A stretch of 64,000 nucleotides of DNA, taken from Pteria penguin. Lineage: Eukaryota; Mollusca; Bivalvia; Pterioida; Pteriidae. Below, piece by piece: positions 23,913-38,400 of the stretch. Position 1 is the stretch's first letter; every line of letters starts with the position of its first letter. Both the position numbers and the translations under genes were made by a program. Under the pieces are notes generated by a model, which saw only the letters and a program-made list of their open reading frames with translations, was not told the DNA's origin and searched no databases. The DNA lies in NCBI GenBank assembly GCA_035048485.1, contig CM068588.1, forward strand, positions 26,315,118 to 26,379,117. Direction: 5' to 3'.

Positions 23913-24868
23913 TTGAGTACCCACACTATTTGCATAGTGGATGGACGAATTCAGAATGTTTACCAGAGTAACAAACAGCATAGATTCTACCGAAACAGAC
24001 AGCACTCGCTCCAATACAACGGCTTCCTTACTTCCCATACTATCCTTTCAACGAGAATGGAAGCGGAAGGGATTTGGCATTATATAGGGATGTGTCAATA
24101 CTTGGACCAAGTCTTAAACGGAAAGATTGAATTGCTAGATTTATCTGGAACTGTACACCGAGTTATCGGTACGAATTTTCCTGCATGTTTTATGACTGTA
24201 GCAGATGACGGCACGCTTTATATTTCAACCGGTGGGTTTGGGAACACAGTATATTACGTAGCTGAAGAAGATATGTGCAAAAAATTCGCAACACTATCTG
24301 CAACTAACCGTCATGTGTTCGGTCTGGCAAACAACGACAGCATGTTGTTCGCATTTGTCAATGATAAGACCTTTGGAAATGCCGAATTATTAGTGTATTC
24401 AAATAACGGTGACATAGTTGACAGGATTGGAGCAGAATTTTTCGTATCAATAATTTTCAGTCAGCTTCTATGTTATGTCTGGGAAGTAATGGATCTTTCA
24501 TAATAGCAAGCAAAAACAAATTTGCAAGTCTTGTGAAGGATTGTTGTACATACATAGTCAAAGATGTCATCAATGTCCAGGAAGAATATACTCGTATGGC
24601 ATTTGACCAAAATTTTCATTTTCTAAGTAAAGATAAGCAAGTGCGTATTCAAGATGGCGATACAGTTTTAACTGTGTATGATCTGGACAAGCCATACTCT
24701 GGATCTATATATGGCATTGATGTAACTGGTACACGTTATAACTGGTTCTACAGTGGGATTAATTCTACTCATACAGTACAAAGCATAGCATTGAATGGTC
24801 ACTTCATATTTAAAACACTCAAGTTATTAACTATATATGTAACTGACACAATTTCAAGCTTTTCATAA
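23913..24868 (+). pseudogene. Beta-propeller-like coding region with a frame change
   Basis: Two overlapping open frames: 23913-24503, with a TGA immediately before its first codon (TTG), and 24470-24868. The first has repeated strand-like segments such as KIELLDLSGTVHRVIG, ADDGTLYISTGGFGN and AELLVYSNNGDIVDRIG. The second continues in the same style (LGSNGSFIIASKN, SIYGIDVTGTRYNWF). This resembles the repeats of NHL/TRIM-type or other beta-propeller proteins, but I cannot name the family. A one-base change in the T-rich stretch near 24435-24465 would explain the shift. An acceptor-like TTTGCATAG before 23934 leaves open that it is a 3' exon. AATAAA occurs at 25002. It could be a gene fragment, a recent pseudogene or an assembly error. 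Confidence 0.45.
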
Positions 24869-25194
24869 AAGACCAAAAGTCAGTTTGTTTTTGACTTTTA
24901 CAAGTAGTATTGCATTAAACCATTTCCTGGCTTCATGCTTCTTGTACATGTGTTTTGAATTTAACACAAACTGCATGAAGAAGCATCTGTGGATACTTGA
25001 AAATAAATGAGTGTTTCTTTGTCAGGAAATAAACAATATTAGCTGAAGATTACATTGTAATGTCAAGTCTAATTTGTAAAACCAATGACTATTTTTTTTT
25101 TTAATTTCAGTTACATGTATACTAAGAAACCTTGAGTAAAAAGTTCTATCTTAATCTTTGATCCCCCAATGTTTTGCAAAATTGCAGTTGGAAA

Positions 25195-25395
25195 TCTCAG
25201 TATCGAGCATACCATCACTTGCTAAAGACCTTGTACTGAACCCTTACATATGGAAGTATTATACTAAGTATCAAGGATACAATCACTTGCTACAGACCTT
25301 GTACTGAACCCTCACATATGGAAGTATTACACTCAATATCAAGCATACAATCACTTGCTACAGACCTTGTACTGAACCCTTACATATGGAAATAT
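25195..25395. repeat. Three-copy 68-bp tandem repeat
   Basis: ATCACTTGCTAAAGACC-like and ACCTTGTACTGAACCC landmarks recur every 68 bp. The rest of 24869-26434 holds this array, a foldback element and no recognised gene. Confidence 0.85.
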
Positions 25396-25730
25396 TATAC
25401 TTTCGATATAGGCAAGCAAATGACAAAGTGAAATGTGCACAAGTAATACATGTAAATTGTAAAATGTATGAATGTTTTCAATTCATGTCTATTCTCTCCT
25501 TGATCAGACTTCAGACCCAAGTTCTGTGCTTGAGTCAGACATTTTGGACCAGCACAACCTTCAATCTCAAAACTGATTCTGATTAACAAATTACTGAACA
25601 AATCCATTTTCTTTTCAAAGTTAACATACACTCCAATTAATATACATTCTGCTCCTTGTAAATGTGAACCCTAGCATGGATAAGAGACCAGCATAAATAA
25701 TAGTTAATATGCTTAGCAACAGATAGTTTT

Positions 25731-26050
25731 TGAATGCATGAAATTTAACTAGAGTTACTTCCCTTTTCTGCCATTTTGGAGGTGAAGCTGGAGTTGTTGC
25801 TTTATATTCATACCAATCATATTGAATTTTTGTTAGAAAGCTGTCTATATTTTTGCTCTTCTGAAAACATTCTGACATTGCTTAATAGTTTTATTATTGC
25901 GTAACAATTGCAATAATTCAAGAAGCATTTGAGTTTGGAGAAATTCCTTACACAATATGGTTGATTTATGCACAAATATTCAGTCATATACCTCCAATAC
26001 GGCGAAAAGGGAAGTAAATCCAGTTAAGTTTTATGCATTGAAAACTATCT
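25731..26050. repeat. Foldback element of about 320 bp
   Basis: Arms of about 60 bp: AGATAGTTTTTGAATGCATG and onward at the left, and the inverse (TTATGCATTGAAAACTATCT) at the right. GGAGTAACTTCCC-type sequence is near the arm ends. A frame across the left arm (25621-25878, minus) is not considered a gene. Confidence 0.75.
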
Positions 26051-26434
26051 ATTATATCAGGTGTATGTTCATAATAATGTATCATTACACCAGCATCATA
26101 TGCTCACCGAACATAATTGAAACACAACGGTGTGTTGAAATGTACCAGTATATACTTTCAAGAAGTACAGTCTATTACTAAAATACTGGGTTTAGTACAA
26201 GCTCTTACACATACATTTCCAGTAAAATTTTCAACAGGAAACCATATTGAAAATGTCAGCCTACTTTGTAAGAGGAGATAGTACTGAACATGTCAACCTT
26301 ACCATGAAATGATTAAGATAATAAGTTAATACAATGTACAATAATTAGCTTACTAGGTGAGATGTCCTCCCATAAAGATTTCAATTTTAAGGAATAAAAG
26401 AAAAGCAAACGGAGTAAATGTATAAAATAGAAAT

Positions 26435-29400
26435 TCATTTTTCTGAAAGCAACAAAATGACAGTCTCAATCGCCTGTTCAATTCCCATAATTCTTAGCAT
26501 TTCCTGGAATTTGTGTGGTGTATTTGACATGACTTCCTCTTCATCTTTGTTCAATACTGAAAATGAAATTTACAGGTATTTTTAATGAGAGTTAATGGAA
26601 AACTTTCAATATTATCCATTGAATATAACTTATTGTTTAACAATACAAGAACATGGGTAGTTTATACAAGGGCCTTAAATGAACTATTTCAAGAGATATC
26701 ACTTTCACAGAAGACCCAGCTCAAGACCCCTATGTTTGTACAGTTCAAAGTCTGACCCACAATCATCAAATTCTCAATTTTTAACATACTCTGTCAATCC
26801 TCTGATAAGACTCTGACTTTATATAAATTTTACCATGCTGAGTCAACTCCCGGATAGACTCTAACTTTATATAAAATTTTACCATGCTGAGTCAACCCCC
26901 TGATGCAGACTCTGACTTTTTATCAATTTTACCATGCTGGGTCAACCCCCTGATGCAGACTCTAACTTTTTATCAATTTTACCATGCTGAGTCAATCCCC
27001 TGATGCAGACTCTGACTTTTTATCAATTTTACCATGCTGAGTCAACCCCCTGATGCAGACTCTGACTTTTTATCAATTTTACCATGCTGAGTCAATCCCC
27101 TAATGCAGACTCTGACTTTTTATCAATTTTACCATGCTGAGTCAACCCCCTGATGCAGACTCTGACTTTTTATCAATTTTACCATGCTGAGTCAACCCCC
27201 TGATGCAGACTCTGACTTTTTATCAATTTTACCATGCTGAGTCAACCCCCTGATGCAGACTCTCAATTTATATAAATTTTACCATGCTGAGTCAACCACT
27301 GCACATGTATCAAGTGTGAGCTCGAGTCAAGTCTGGTAGGTCTTGGATTGTAACCTTAGAAATATGGGTTAAACTCACTGGTCAGAAAATATGCAAAATC
27401 GCAAACACTCACTCTGTTCATGTTTTGTATTTTAGTCACCTACCAAATCTATGTTCTAAACTTGGGCAGATTTTCTGCCCCATTGGAAAACGAAAGAATG
27501 GTGTGAATAATATAACACAAGTCACAATGGTCAATCAGTAATCACAGTTTTGTGTATTAGATGTGACTATTGGAGTCTAACACTGTTTGTTTTCTTTTTA
27601 TTTTGTGCCAGAATAGGAATATTTCAGCCATAAGGTAGAAGTTGGAGTTAGTCATGGAGGAACTCTTTTACTTACAGCTCTTTGAGATCTCCACTTGTAG
27701 CTGAATATTTGGAGTAGGTCTGTACAACTTCAGGTCTACATTAAAACCCCATGTAACTGTAAGGATTGGACTGTAAAAGATTTTAATGTATCTTAAAACA
27801 CTTATTAACAGAAGAAATAAGTTGGTAAAAATAAGTACCTCCTCTAGACACTTAAAACTATATTTCAAATATATGCTGTTTGAAAGAAATAATTCTATAG
27901 AAGATTAAAGAAGTACAGATGTCAGACAAAGCATTGCTATGCTTTGCAGACATCATCAATGGTAAAGGAAAAACTCAAAGGCTTGAAGAGCTACAAAGGC
28001 GCCGAGCTAAATTTGATTTAAAGCTGTCAAAAGTAGCAGAAATTGACCTGTCGTGTTCATCTTTTTTGTTGAATTGATAATTTTTGGAATTGAGTAAAAA
28101 TAAAAGCTTAAGGACCAACAGCCATATATCATATAATATATCATCATAACATTTTATTGTTCTTTACGTTATTCTTGCAAAAATATGTCAAATATCTTTT
28201 CACAAAGAATGTACATGTGAAATCAATTGAACACCATTGCCATTTTTTAACAACGATAGAAATGGATGAGTTGTTACCATTGCCTGTAAAATATGGAAGC
28301 CTTATGCTTAATTTGTTTTAAGATATGGTCTAGGTTACAGTTTTTGTCTACGCTACTAACACTGACACCAGGGCCAACAGCTTCTATATATCGTCCAAAC
28401 ACACTAGTTACTTTTCGGTTGTTTATTGTATGTGCACGTGTAAGGGCTACAACGCCATGCTGTTCGCCGTAATGACGCAAGCCGATTGTGCATCACAATC
28501 GCACTTTATCGGTTGATTTGGAATAAAATCTTCACATGTAAGTTCTACGTAATTTATTTTTCATGCATTCAATCTAAAATTCTGTCTTAATCCATGCTAT
28601 CATCCTTAACATTCGCATTAAATTTTGTAGGCCATTTGATATATACACATGCTACTTCCCTAATAAGGAAAAAAATGAGGCGTGGCTTTAGAAATTTTAG
28701 CGGGAAAATTCACAACTGCGCAAAAACAAGTAATTCCCAATTACATAAAGCTATTTGGCTTTGTGACCAACATCTTGATCATTTAACGCTATTCCGATTG
28801 CAACCTAAACTTTTTAAAAAGCTATGCTTGTTTAAGATAGACTGGAGTTACCTGCTCTTGCTTGCTATCGCTGCGCGAAGAGACAAGTGACCACCGCCAT
28901 TTTATAGAGGCTATTCCATGTCCAGCAAGTGTTATTTAAAGCACAGACGGTAAGGGCAGATAAGAAACCGTACACAATGCATGTAGATATTTTTAAAATT
29001 CGTCAGCAGTAGCATACACAGCATAGGTATACAGTACCTGATGTAATTTACGAGAGGCTCGTGATATTTGGCCTTGATGATGTAATTCATTTTGTCGATA
29101 TTTGCTGATACTAGGTTAAATGAATAAAACAAAACAAAATCCAGTGAGATAAAAAATAACCGATAACACGTCACTTGAACCTAGGTCAACCTCGTTATGA
29201 ATTAGTGGTCACCTGTCTAGATATCTTTGTGATACGCATTGCCAGTCTATATTTAGGATTCTATGAAATATTTTATTTGTTCTTTTTTGGAATGAAATTT
29301 ATATCTAAGTATATAATTATTATATTATTTATATTATTATATACATTTCGAACATCGCACGATCGGTTTCCATATTGGCGCTTAATGTCAATTTAGGCCT

Positions 29401-32400
29401 TGATTGCGTGTTACAAGCGTTCTACTACGATTTCTCCAAATAAGGCAATATGTCAAGTGGTCTTCCCCATATTTGGAAAAATTCCCATGAAGTGCAATTG
29501 TAATTCATAATCGGCTTGCGTCATCACAGTGAATGAATATATTAACACACAATAAGCGACAGAATAATAAATGTTTTAGGGCAATATATTGATAATTTAA
29601 GTTAAGCAGGCCTATGCTTAAACCTACTTCTGTGCAATGAAAAATCAATAACAAGGATAACAAAGCCGGTTTTGCAAGAACTTTTACTACTTTAAAGAAG
29701 GTACTACTTTGTTACGTGAATTAAAAAGACGGTGCAGAGGTAAAATTTTTACGATCGCTAGAAGACTGTCGCCTTAAAAAGCCTTAAATTTCCCCCATAT
29801 CCAGAGTGACCCAAGTCCTTGATCTTGGAGGTATGACCTTTAGTGATCATGACCCATTAATTGTGAAAACAGAAGCATTACCATTACATCTTACACACTT
29901 TATATGAATTGACATCCTTCATTACCATATGAAAGTCTGATCTAGGGTATAAAGACACTCTGAAGTTGAATACCTATGTTTTAAAGCCGGATTCTGTATA
30001 ATGAGAGTAGGTATGTCATGTTTCTGTAGCTGTATCTTGGCGACATCTGGATACTTGCTGTGGAAGTGATTAAACGTGACTGCTCTATGGTCAACCCAGG
30101 AAGAATATTCTATGATCAGTCGGAAAAAACCATGTAGAGAGCAGTTCCTGTCACGAGGTTCAGCCATACTTAACCTGAAAAACATAATTATTTCATATTG
30201 TATTATAAAAGTGCAATGAAGTATTATATACAAGTTTAACAGACATCTTGTCAAAATTTGAACCTTGAGTTTATGTGCCATCTGAGACCATTTTTCAAGT
30301 TCTAACTTGGCCTTTCCATCATTTGGTAAAGAACATGACATCCTGAAGGTATATGATATCATAAACAAATATATCATTTATCTGAGTTTTGTCAGTGTTA
30401 GATGTCATCTTCAAAGTGGAAAGTTGTGTACCATGAAAGAGTCAATTTAACATTTAGTGCTAAATCTGCAAGAGCTTTGTTAGATACATTGAATCAATAA
30501 ATGCCTACAGAGTGAGGACGTTAGGTGCCATCTAAATAATCTAGATACATGTGCACTTGATTCTCTTTCACATAAACATAGTAAATTCAAGCTATGGAAT
30601 AAGTGGAAATAATTTCTGAAGTGTAATGAAGTTTCATTAAATGTGAAATGTATTTGTAGACTGTTTCAGGAACATTTCCTGAATCATATAATCTACAGTA
30701 ATATTGTTAGCAGTAAGATATATTTATATAGTCTACAGTTATACTGTAAGTAGTAAGGTACTATACAATCGATAGTATTACTGTTAGCAAGAAGATTTTA
30801 AACATGTATAATTGACAGTATATACCGTAAGCAGTAATATATTATATTTATATAATCTACAGTAATACTATAAGCATATTAAGATATTATACACTGGTAG
30901 TCTTCAGTTATACTGTAAGCAGTAATATACTATACAATCGATAGTATTACTGTTTGCAAGAAGATTTTAAACATGTATAATTGACAGTATATACTGTAAG
31001 CAGTAATATATTATATTTATATAATGTACAATAATACTGTAAATAGTATAAGCAGTAAGATTTTATATAATCGACAGAATTACTTTAAGGCGTTTAAGCA
31101 GTAAGATATCATATTTATATTATGTACAGTAATACTGTAAATAGTGTGTACAGTAAGATATTATGACAATGGATGAAACAACAGGTGGTACTGTTCACTG
31201 ATCAAGACATTGGGAAAGTTTAGAATAATGAAAATATTACTTAACAATCACTTAAGTGAAATTGGCATTCCCAAGAACAATATACTGGTATAGAAAGCTA
31301 ATGTCAGATATACAGAAACAGAAATATCCTGGCAAGAGGTAGAGAAGAGAAACAAGAGATAGAAGACCACCATGATAACTGCTTATACTCCTACCCCTGG
31401 AAGACCTTAATCAAGTTAACTTGTACTTACTTTTGTAAAGGCTTTTCCAGTCCATCCATAAACACAGTATCTTCTATTGATATCTCCAATTCCATAACCC
31501 TTGTAATGCCTGTTTCCTAAATAATCAGATCATAACATTGGGTTAAAGTGGAGTGTAGGGATTTACATTACAATTTTCATTCACATTGTATGAATTATGC
31601 TTCTGTCTATCCACCTATCTACATAACCTTGTTCATGCATTTTGTTTTAATCATACATAAAAAGACAGAAATGATATCATAACAATGAGGTTGGACCAGA
31701 ACTTGCCCTAGCTCACAATAATACATAAATTAAGATTTTGTGACCTTGGTGCATCACAATTCATGGGGAATGATCGTTTGTTGTAATTAAGGTCTCCCTT
31801 TCCTGAGGTACAGGATTGTGTGTTGGAAAGAAAATGTTATTCACATTTCTACTGCTAAACTACATGGATTAAAATATTTCATTAACTGACAGTGGCATAC
31901 GATAAGGTATGCAGAATAAGGTATGTAGACTTTGAGTTTTGATTATAAACAGTTTAAAAGTCAACATACATGTTAATTAGCTTCACATTAAACTTCAGGA
32001 TATAAGGATTGATTGGTTAATTGATCTGTCTTTTACATCCCTGTCAACATCAGGCAGGTGCTGCCGCCATATCCATAAAATAATTGTGGAGTGACATAAA
32101 ACAATAAGCTGTGTTTGTGAAATACTTTCAGCGTGAAGGTCACTGTCAAGGTCAAAAGGTCATCGACCTTGGTGTCATTTGAAAGGGCTTCATCAGTTGA
32201 GTATGCATGTCAAATATGAAGTCTCTATGATCAATCCCTCACAGTTCAAAAGTTATAACCAGGGTTAAAGTTGACAACAGACAAACAAATATACAGACAG
32301 ACAAGACAAAAACAATATGCTGCCGATCTATCGATCCAGGGGCATAAAAATCAATCAATGTAGCATGAATGTCTCTTGAGAAAGCATTGATACACATAAT

Positions 32401-35400
32401 CTTACAAGCTCCTTGAGAGCGTACTGTTATCAAAAAGGTCTTGCTTGTGAGACATTGTTTAATCTTGTTATTGGAATGTATCAGAGTAGTGAAATTACAA
32501 GTCATAATGGAATCTGACTACTACAGCATAAGTACCTTACCAAGTATTTTTGTGTGACATATTTTAACACGAAGTCCACAGATCTGCTTGTGCCAGTAAA
32601 TTCATGGTAAGACAACACTGCTTCATCTATTGGAGAAAACAGAGAGTTGATAAACTATCAAGTACACAGTATTATAATTGTGTGCCATCTTACTTCATAT
32701 CACCCACTCTGAGAGTAGTCTGTAGATATTTTCATTTATGTATCAACAATACTACAACATTTACAAGTTAATTTCAAGTACATTATATTTACTGTATATC
32801 TGTAATTTTCTAACTTATATGCATTCTTCACACAATATTTCTACCAAGTTTGATCAACATAATGGAATAAAGATTGTGTTAGCTAATCAATATCCAGAAA
32901 CATAAGTTTGATAATGAAAAATACAAAATGTTTAACAGGTACGGTACTACTATCAAGTCCCATCTACTGGATAAGTTGAAAGGGAATATCGAGGGGAATA
33001 CCACAATGTCTGTTACAGAAAAGTCCTTTTATGAAGAGGTTCAATAATATCTATCATTATATCCATGACATATCAATATCAAAGCACATTACTGCATCAA
33101 TTATGCTGGTTCATATCATATGTTTTATTACCCAGTCCAATAAACAGCCACTGCTATATCGGTATATTACAATGACCATCCATCAATATACAAGCAACAA
33201 TATGACATCACCTTAAAAATAATAGGTATAACTTCATATTGGTTAGTCACTTACAGGTTAGTCAAATAGCATCAGAACCTCAAGAAAATCTCTCAGTTGT
33301 CAGTAGATTTTCACGATTAGTAGCAACACGCACCAGAAAAACTTTCATCTACACTGTAGAAACCAATATCTAGAACTGAAGGAAATTACACTTCCTGAGG
33401 ATATGTACAGAGCATCAGCATGTATCACACTCATTGACCTACATGTAGCTTATAGACAGTATGGAGGTGGAATGCTACAATATCTACAGAGCATTGGCAT
33501 GTATATCACTCATTGCCCTACATGTAGCTTATAGTTAGTATGGAGGTGGATGCTACAATATCTACAGAGCATCAGCATGTATGTCACTCATTGTCCTACA
33601 TGTACCTTATAGACAGCATGGAGGTGGAATGCTACAATATCTACAGAGCATCAGCATGTATATCACTCATTGTCCTACATCTAGCTTATAGACAGTATGG
33701 AGGTGGAATGCTACAATATCTACAAAGCATCGGCATGTATATCACTCCTTGTCCTACATGTACCTTATAGACAGTATGGAGGTCGAATGCTACAATATCT
33801 ACAGAGCATCGGCATTTATATCACTCCTTGTCCTACATGTAGCTTACAGACAGCATGGAGGTGGAATGCTACAATATCTACTGAGCATCGGCATGTATAT
33901 CACCCCTTGTCCTACATGTAGCTCATAGACAGCATGGAGGTGGAATGCTACAATATCTACAGAGCATCGGCATGTATGTCACTCATTGCCTTACATGTAC
34001 CTTATAGACAGCATGGAGGTGGAATGCTACAATATCTACAGAGCATTAGCATGTATATCACTCCTTGTCCTAAATGTATCTTATAGTAAGTATGGAGGTG
34101 GAATGCTACAATATCTACAGAGCATTGGCATGCATATCACTCATTGTCCTACATGTAGCTTATAAACAGCATGGAGGTGGAATGCTACAATATCTACAGA
34201 GCATCAGCATGTATATCACTCATTGTCCTAGATATAGCTTATAGACAGCATGGAGGTGGTGGAATGCTCCAATATCTACAGAGCATTGGCATGTATATCA
34301 CTTCTTGCCCTACATGTACCTTATAGACAGCATGGAGATGGATTGCTACAATTTCTACAGAGCATCAGCATGTATATCACTTCTTGCCCTACATGTAGCT
34401 TATAGACAGCATGGAGGTGGAATGCTACAATATCTACAGAGTATCAGCATGTATATCACTCCTTGTCCTACATGTAGCTTATAGACAGCATGGAGGTGGA
34501 ATGCTACAATATCTACAGAGTATCAGCATGTATATCACTCATTGCCCTACATGTACCTTATAGACAGCATGGAGGTGGAATGCTACAATATCTACAGAGT
34601 ATCAGCATGTATATCACTCATTGTCCTACATCTAGCTTATAGACAGTATGGAGGTGGAATGCTACAATATCTACAAAGCATCGGCATGTATATCACTCCT
34701 TGTCCTACATGTAGCTTATAGACAGCATGGAGGTGGTGGAATGCTACAATATCTACAGAGCATCAGCATGTATATCACTCATTGTCCTACATGTACCTTA
34801 TAGACAGTATGGAGGTCGAATGCTACAATATCTACAGAGCATCGGCATTTATATCACTCCTTGTCCTACATGTAGCTTACAGATAGCATGGAGGTGGAAT
34901 GCTACAATATCTACTGAGCATTGGCATGTATATCACTCATTGTCCTACATGTACCTTATAGACAGCATTGAGGTGGATTGCTACAATATCTACAGAGCAT
35001 TGGCATGTATATCACTCATTGTCCTACATGTACCTTATAGACAGCATTGAGGTGGATTGCTACAATATCTACAGAGCATTGGCATGTATATCACTCATTG
35101 TCCTACATGTACCTTATAGACAGCATGGAGGTGGAATGCTACAATATCTACAGAGCATCAGCATGTATATCACTCATTGTCCTACATGTAGCTTAGAGAC
35201 AGCATGGAGGTGGAATGCTACAACATCTACAATTAGCAGCATGTATATCACTCATTGCCCTACATGTAGCTCATAGACAGCATGGAGGTGGAATGCTACA
35301 ATATCTACAGAGCATCAGCATGTATATCACTCATTGTCCTACATGTAGCTTATAGACAGCATGGAGGTGGAATGCTACAATATCTACAGAGCATCAGCAT

Positions 35401-38400
35401 GTATATCACTCATTGTCCTACATGTAGCTTATAGACAGCATGGAGGTGGAATGCTACAATATCTACAGAGCATTGGCATGTATGTCACTCATTGTCCTAC
35501 ATGTAGGTTATAGACAGCATGGAGGTGGAATGCTACAACATCTACAATTAGCAGCATGTATATCACTCATTGCCCTACATGTAGCTTATAGACAGTATGG
35601 AGGTGGAATGCTACAATATCTACTGAGCATCAGCATGTATGTCACTCATTGCCCTACATGTAGCTAAAAGACAGCATAGAGGTGGAATGCTACAATATCT
35701 ACAGAGCATTAGCATGTATATCACTCATTGTCCTAAATGTATCTTATAGTAAGTATGGAGGTGGAATGCTACAATATCTACAGAGCATTGGCATGCATAT
35801 CACTCATTGTCCTACATGTAGCTTATAGACAGCATGGAGGTGGAATGCTACAATATCTACAGAGCATCAGCATGTATATCACTCATTGTCCTACATATAG
35901 CTTATAGACAGCATGGAGGTGGTGGAATGCTCCAATATCTACAGAGCATTGGCATGTATATCACTTCTTGCCCTACATGTACCTTATAGACAGCCTGGAG
36001 ATGGATTGCTACAATTTCTACAAAGCATCAGCATGTATATCACTTCTTGCCCTACATGTAGCTTATAGACAGCATGGAGGTGGTGGAATGCTACAATATC
36101 TACAGAGTATCAGCATGTATATCACTCATTGTCCTAAATGTATCTTATAGTAAGTATGGAGGTGGAATGCTACAATATCTACAGAGCATTAGCATGTATA
36201 TCACTTCTTGCCCTACATGTAGCTTATAGACAGCATGGAGGTGGTGGAATGCTCCAATATCTACAGAGCATTGGCATGTATATCACTTCTTGCCCTACAT
36301 GTACCTTATAGACAGCATGGAGGTGGAATGCTACAATATCTACAGAGCATCAGCATGTATATCACTCATTGTCCTACATGTAGCTTAGAGACAGCATGGA
36401 GGTGGAAGGCTACAACAAATTATAGTGATTCAATGTTGGCTGAAGCCAATGTCGCTCAACAAAGTTGTAGATAATAAAAAATCAAATTCTGTACATACCT
36501 GTTGTCTCCCTTTGTAAACTATAGTCATTGATGTTTACACCAGTAACCTCTGCTAAATACTCAATCTACAAAATAGATATCTTAAAAGATAATGTACCAG
36601 TGTAATTAAAGTTGAGGTTAATCCAGTTTACAGGCAATGTAGTTTTACCATGTTATCGAGTTCATTCAGGTAGTTCGGAATGTTTCAACAAATCACAGTG
36701 GGCCTGATCCAAGTGTAATTTAAAATGATACAAAACCCAGTGATTTTATATGAAAATGTCAAACAGCATGGTTAAATTTACAGAAGATATCTTGTGTTTT
36801 GGAGTAAAATGACCTCTGTTAATCTGTATTTTGTGTAGTTTATCTAAACACTGAGACTTTTCTGACGATCACTGTCATAAAGATATATTTTTCTCTTTCT
36901 CTCTCTGGTTTTTTCTCACACATGTATTAGAAACTTAAAACTATCTGTACAAGCTGGCATAGCTTAATTGGGTATGTTTTCGGCTTGTGACTGAGAAATC
37001 CTGGGTGGTTTGAGATCTGATGGTGGCTTCTTGTCTTTCTAATGAGACTGTAAAAACTGAGATCCCATGTCCCAGTAGACCTCACTGCTTTGTGTGAGTC
37101 CAGGGTGAAGGTCTTAATTTCTATGGAAACAGCATCTGCTCTATGCATGGCTATGTATGGAAGTGGCATCTGCCCTATGCATGGCCTCATAGAGAAGTGG
37201 TATAAGCCCTATACATGGCCTTATATGGAAGTGACATCTGCCTAATGTATGGTAGTGGTATCTGCCTGATGCATGGTCTTATAATTTTCATTTAGATTTG
37301 GAAAATCAGAATGACAGCTGGAATCATACCTACGGCATCAGTGTGCATCACTGAATCAATGTGTCACTCTGAGGGATAAGACTTCTTGAATACCTTAGGT
37401 ATACTGTACCTAAGAAGCATCTATCGACCCTTTTACTATTACTGCAGCACTGATGATTTGGTTGGCAATGATATTATATGAAAGTAAAATTTTCAATTAT
37501 CAATTATTATCAATAATATTATTATTAATTTTCAAACATGAAATCAGGAAAACTTCCTTAAAACTTTTCTGATCTTTTAGTTTAGTTTATGTTCAAACTA
37601 GATCTGTCCTAATAGGACAAATACCCCCCGCAGCAACAAAATTTGAAGTAGGGCAAAGACCAAGGTAAAGGTCATGAGGTCAAAAATTTTGGTACAGACA
37701 GACAAAAAAAGTTATGGCCAAAGTTAAAGTTTTATAGACAGACAGACAGAGGGATGGAAAGACAGACAGACAAGGTGATTCCAATATATCCCCCCATACT
37801 TTGTTTGCAAGGTGTATAAAAATGTTCAAATACCTGATTTTCAATATCTTCTATCTCTTTTTGTACGGCTTGTAAGGTTTTTGTCTCCTTTGGAATACTT
37901 TTCTTTTTAACGCTGTAAATCAAATTTATAGATATTACGTGTATTTTTTAACTCAAGAGGACACATATAATGGACCAAATACTGTGTCTCAGTGTTATGG
38001 CTTAAAACATAAAGCATGAAAATATGGTGTCTGTTTTCTAAATAGGTGTACACTATGTATTGCAACTTGGGAATTTCTGTCTAATCTCATTTTTAGAGAA
38101 AGATACTACAAAACATGAGAAATACAATAGGCAGTGTGAGGCATGAGAAACGCGATGGACAGTGTGAGGCCTGCTAACAGACACACATGCACAGACACAC
38201 AGTATACATAGTGTCTGAATCTAGAACCTCAAGATTATTTAATGATTTATTGGGGATTTCTATTGAAACCAGTAGTCCTTTCATTTGACAAGCAGCAAAA
38301 TCTTATTTCAAACAAATATTGGACTTGGTGTTATAGTGACATTGACCTCTGTGATGTGACCTTGGGTCAAAGTCATTACACAATAAAGTCACAATGAAGT

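Noticed and set aside
25621..25878. 85-codon minus-strand frame with a hydrophobic end
   Set aside because: Overlaps a foldback element arm and has no splice or family support.
26780..27300. Evenly spaced repeats as a CRISPR array
   Set aside because: No spacers, repeats are contiguous, and the setting is a eukaryotic intron.
33540..36474. Many short frames in the 79-bp array
   Set aside because: Same cause: repeats with a period of 3n+1 create matching frames in turn.
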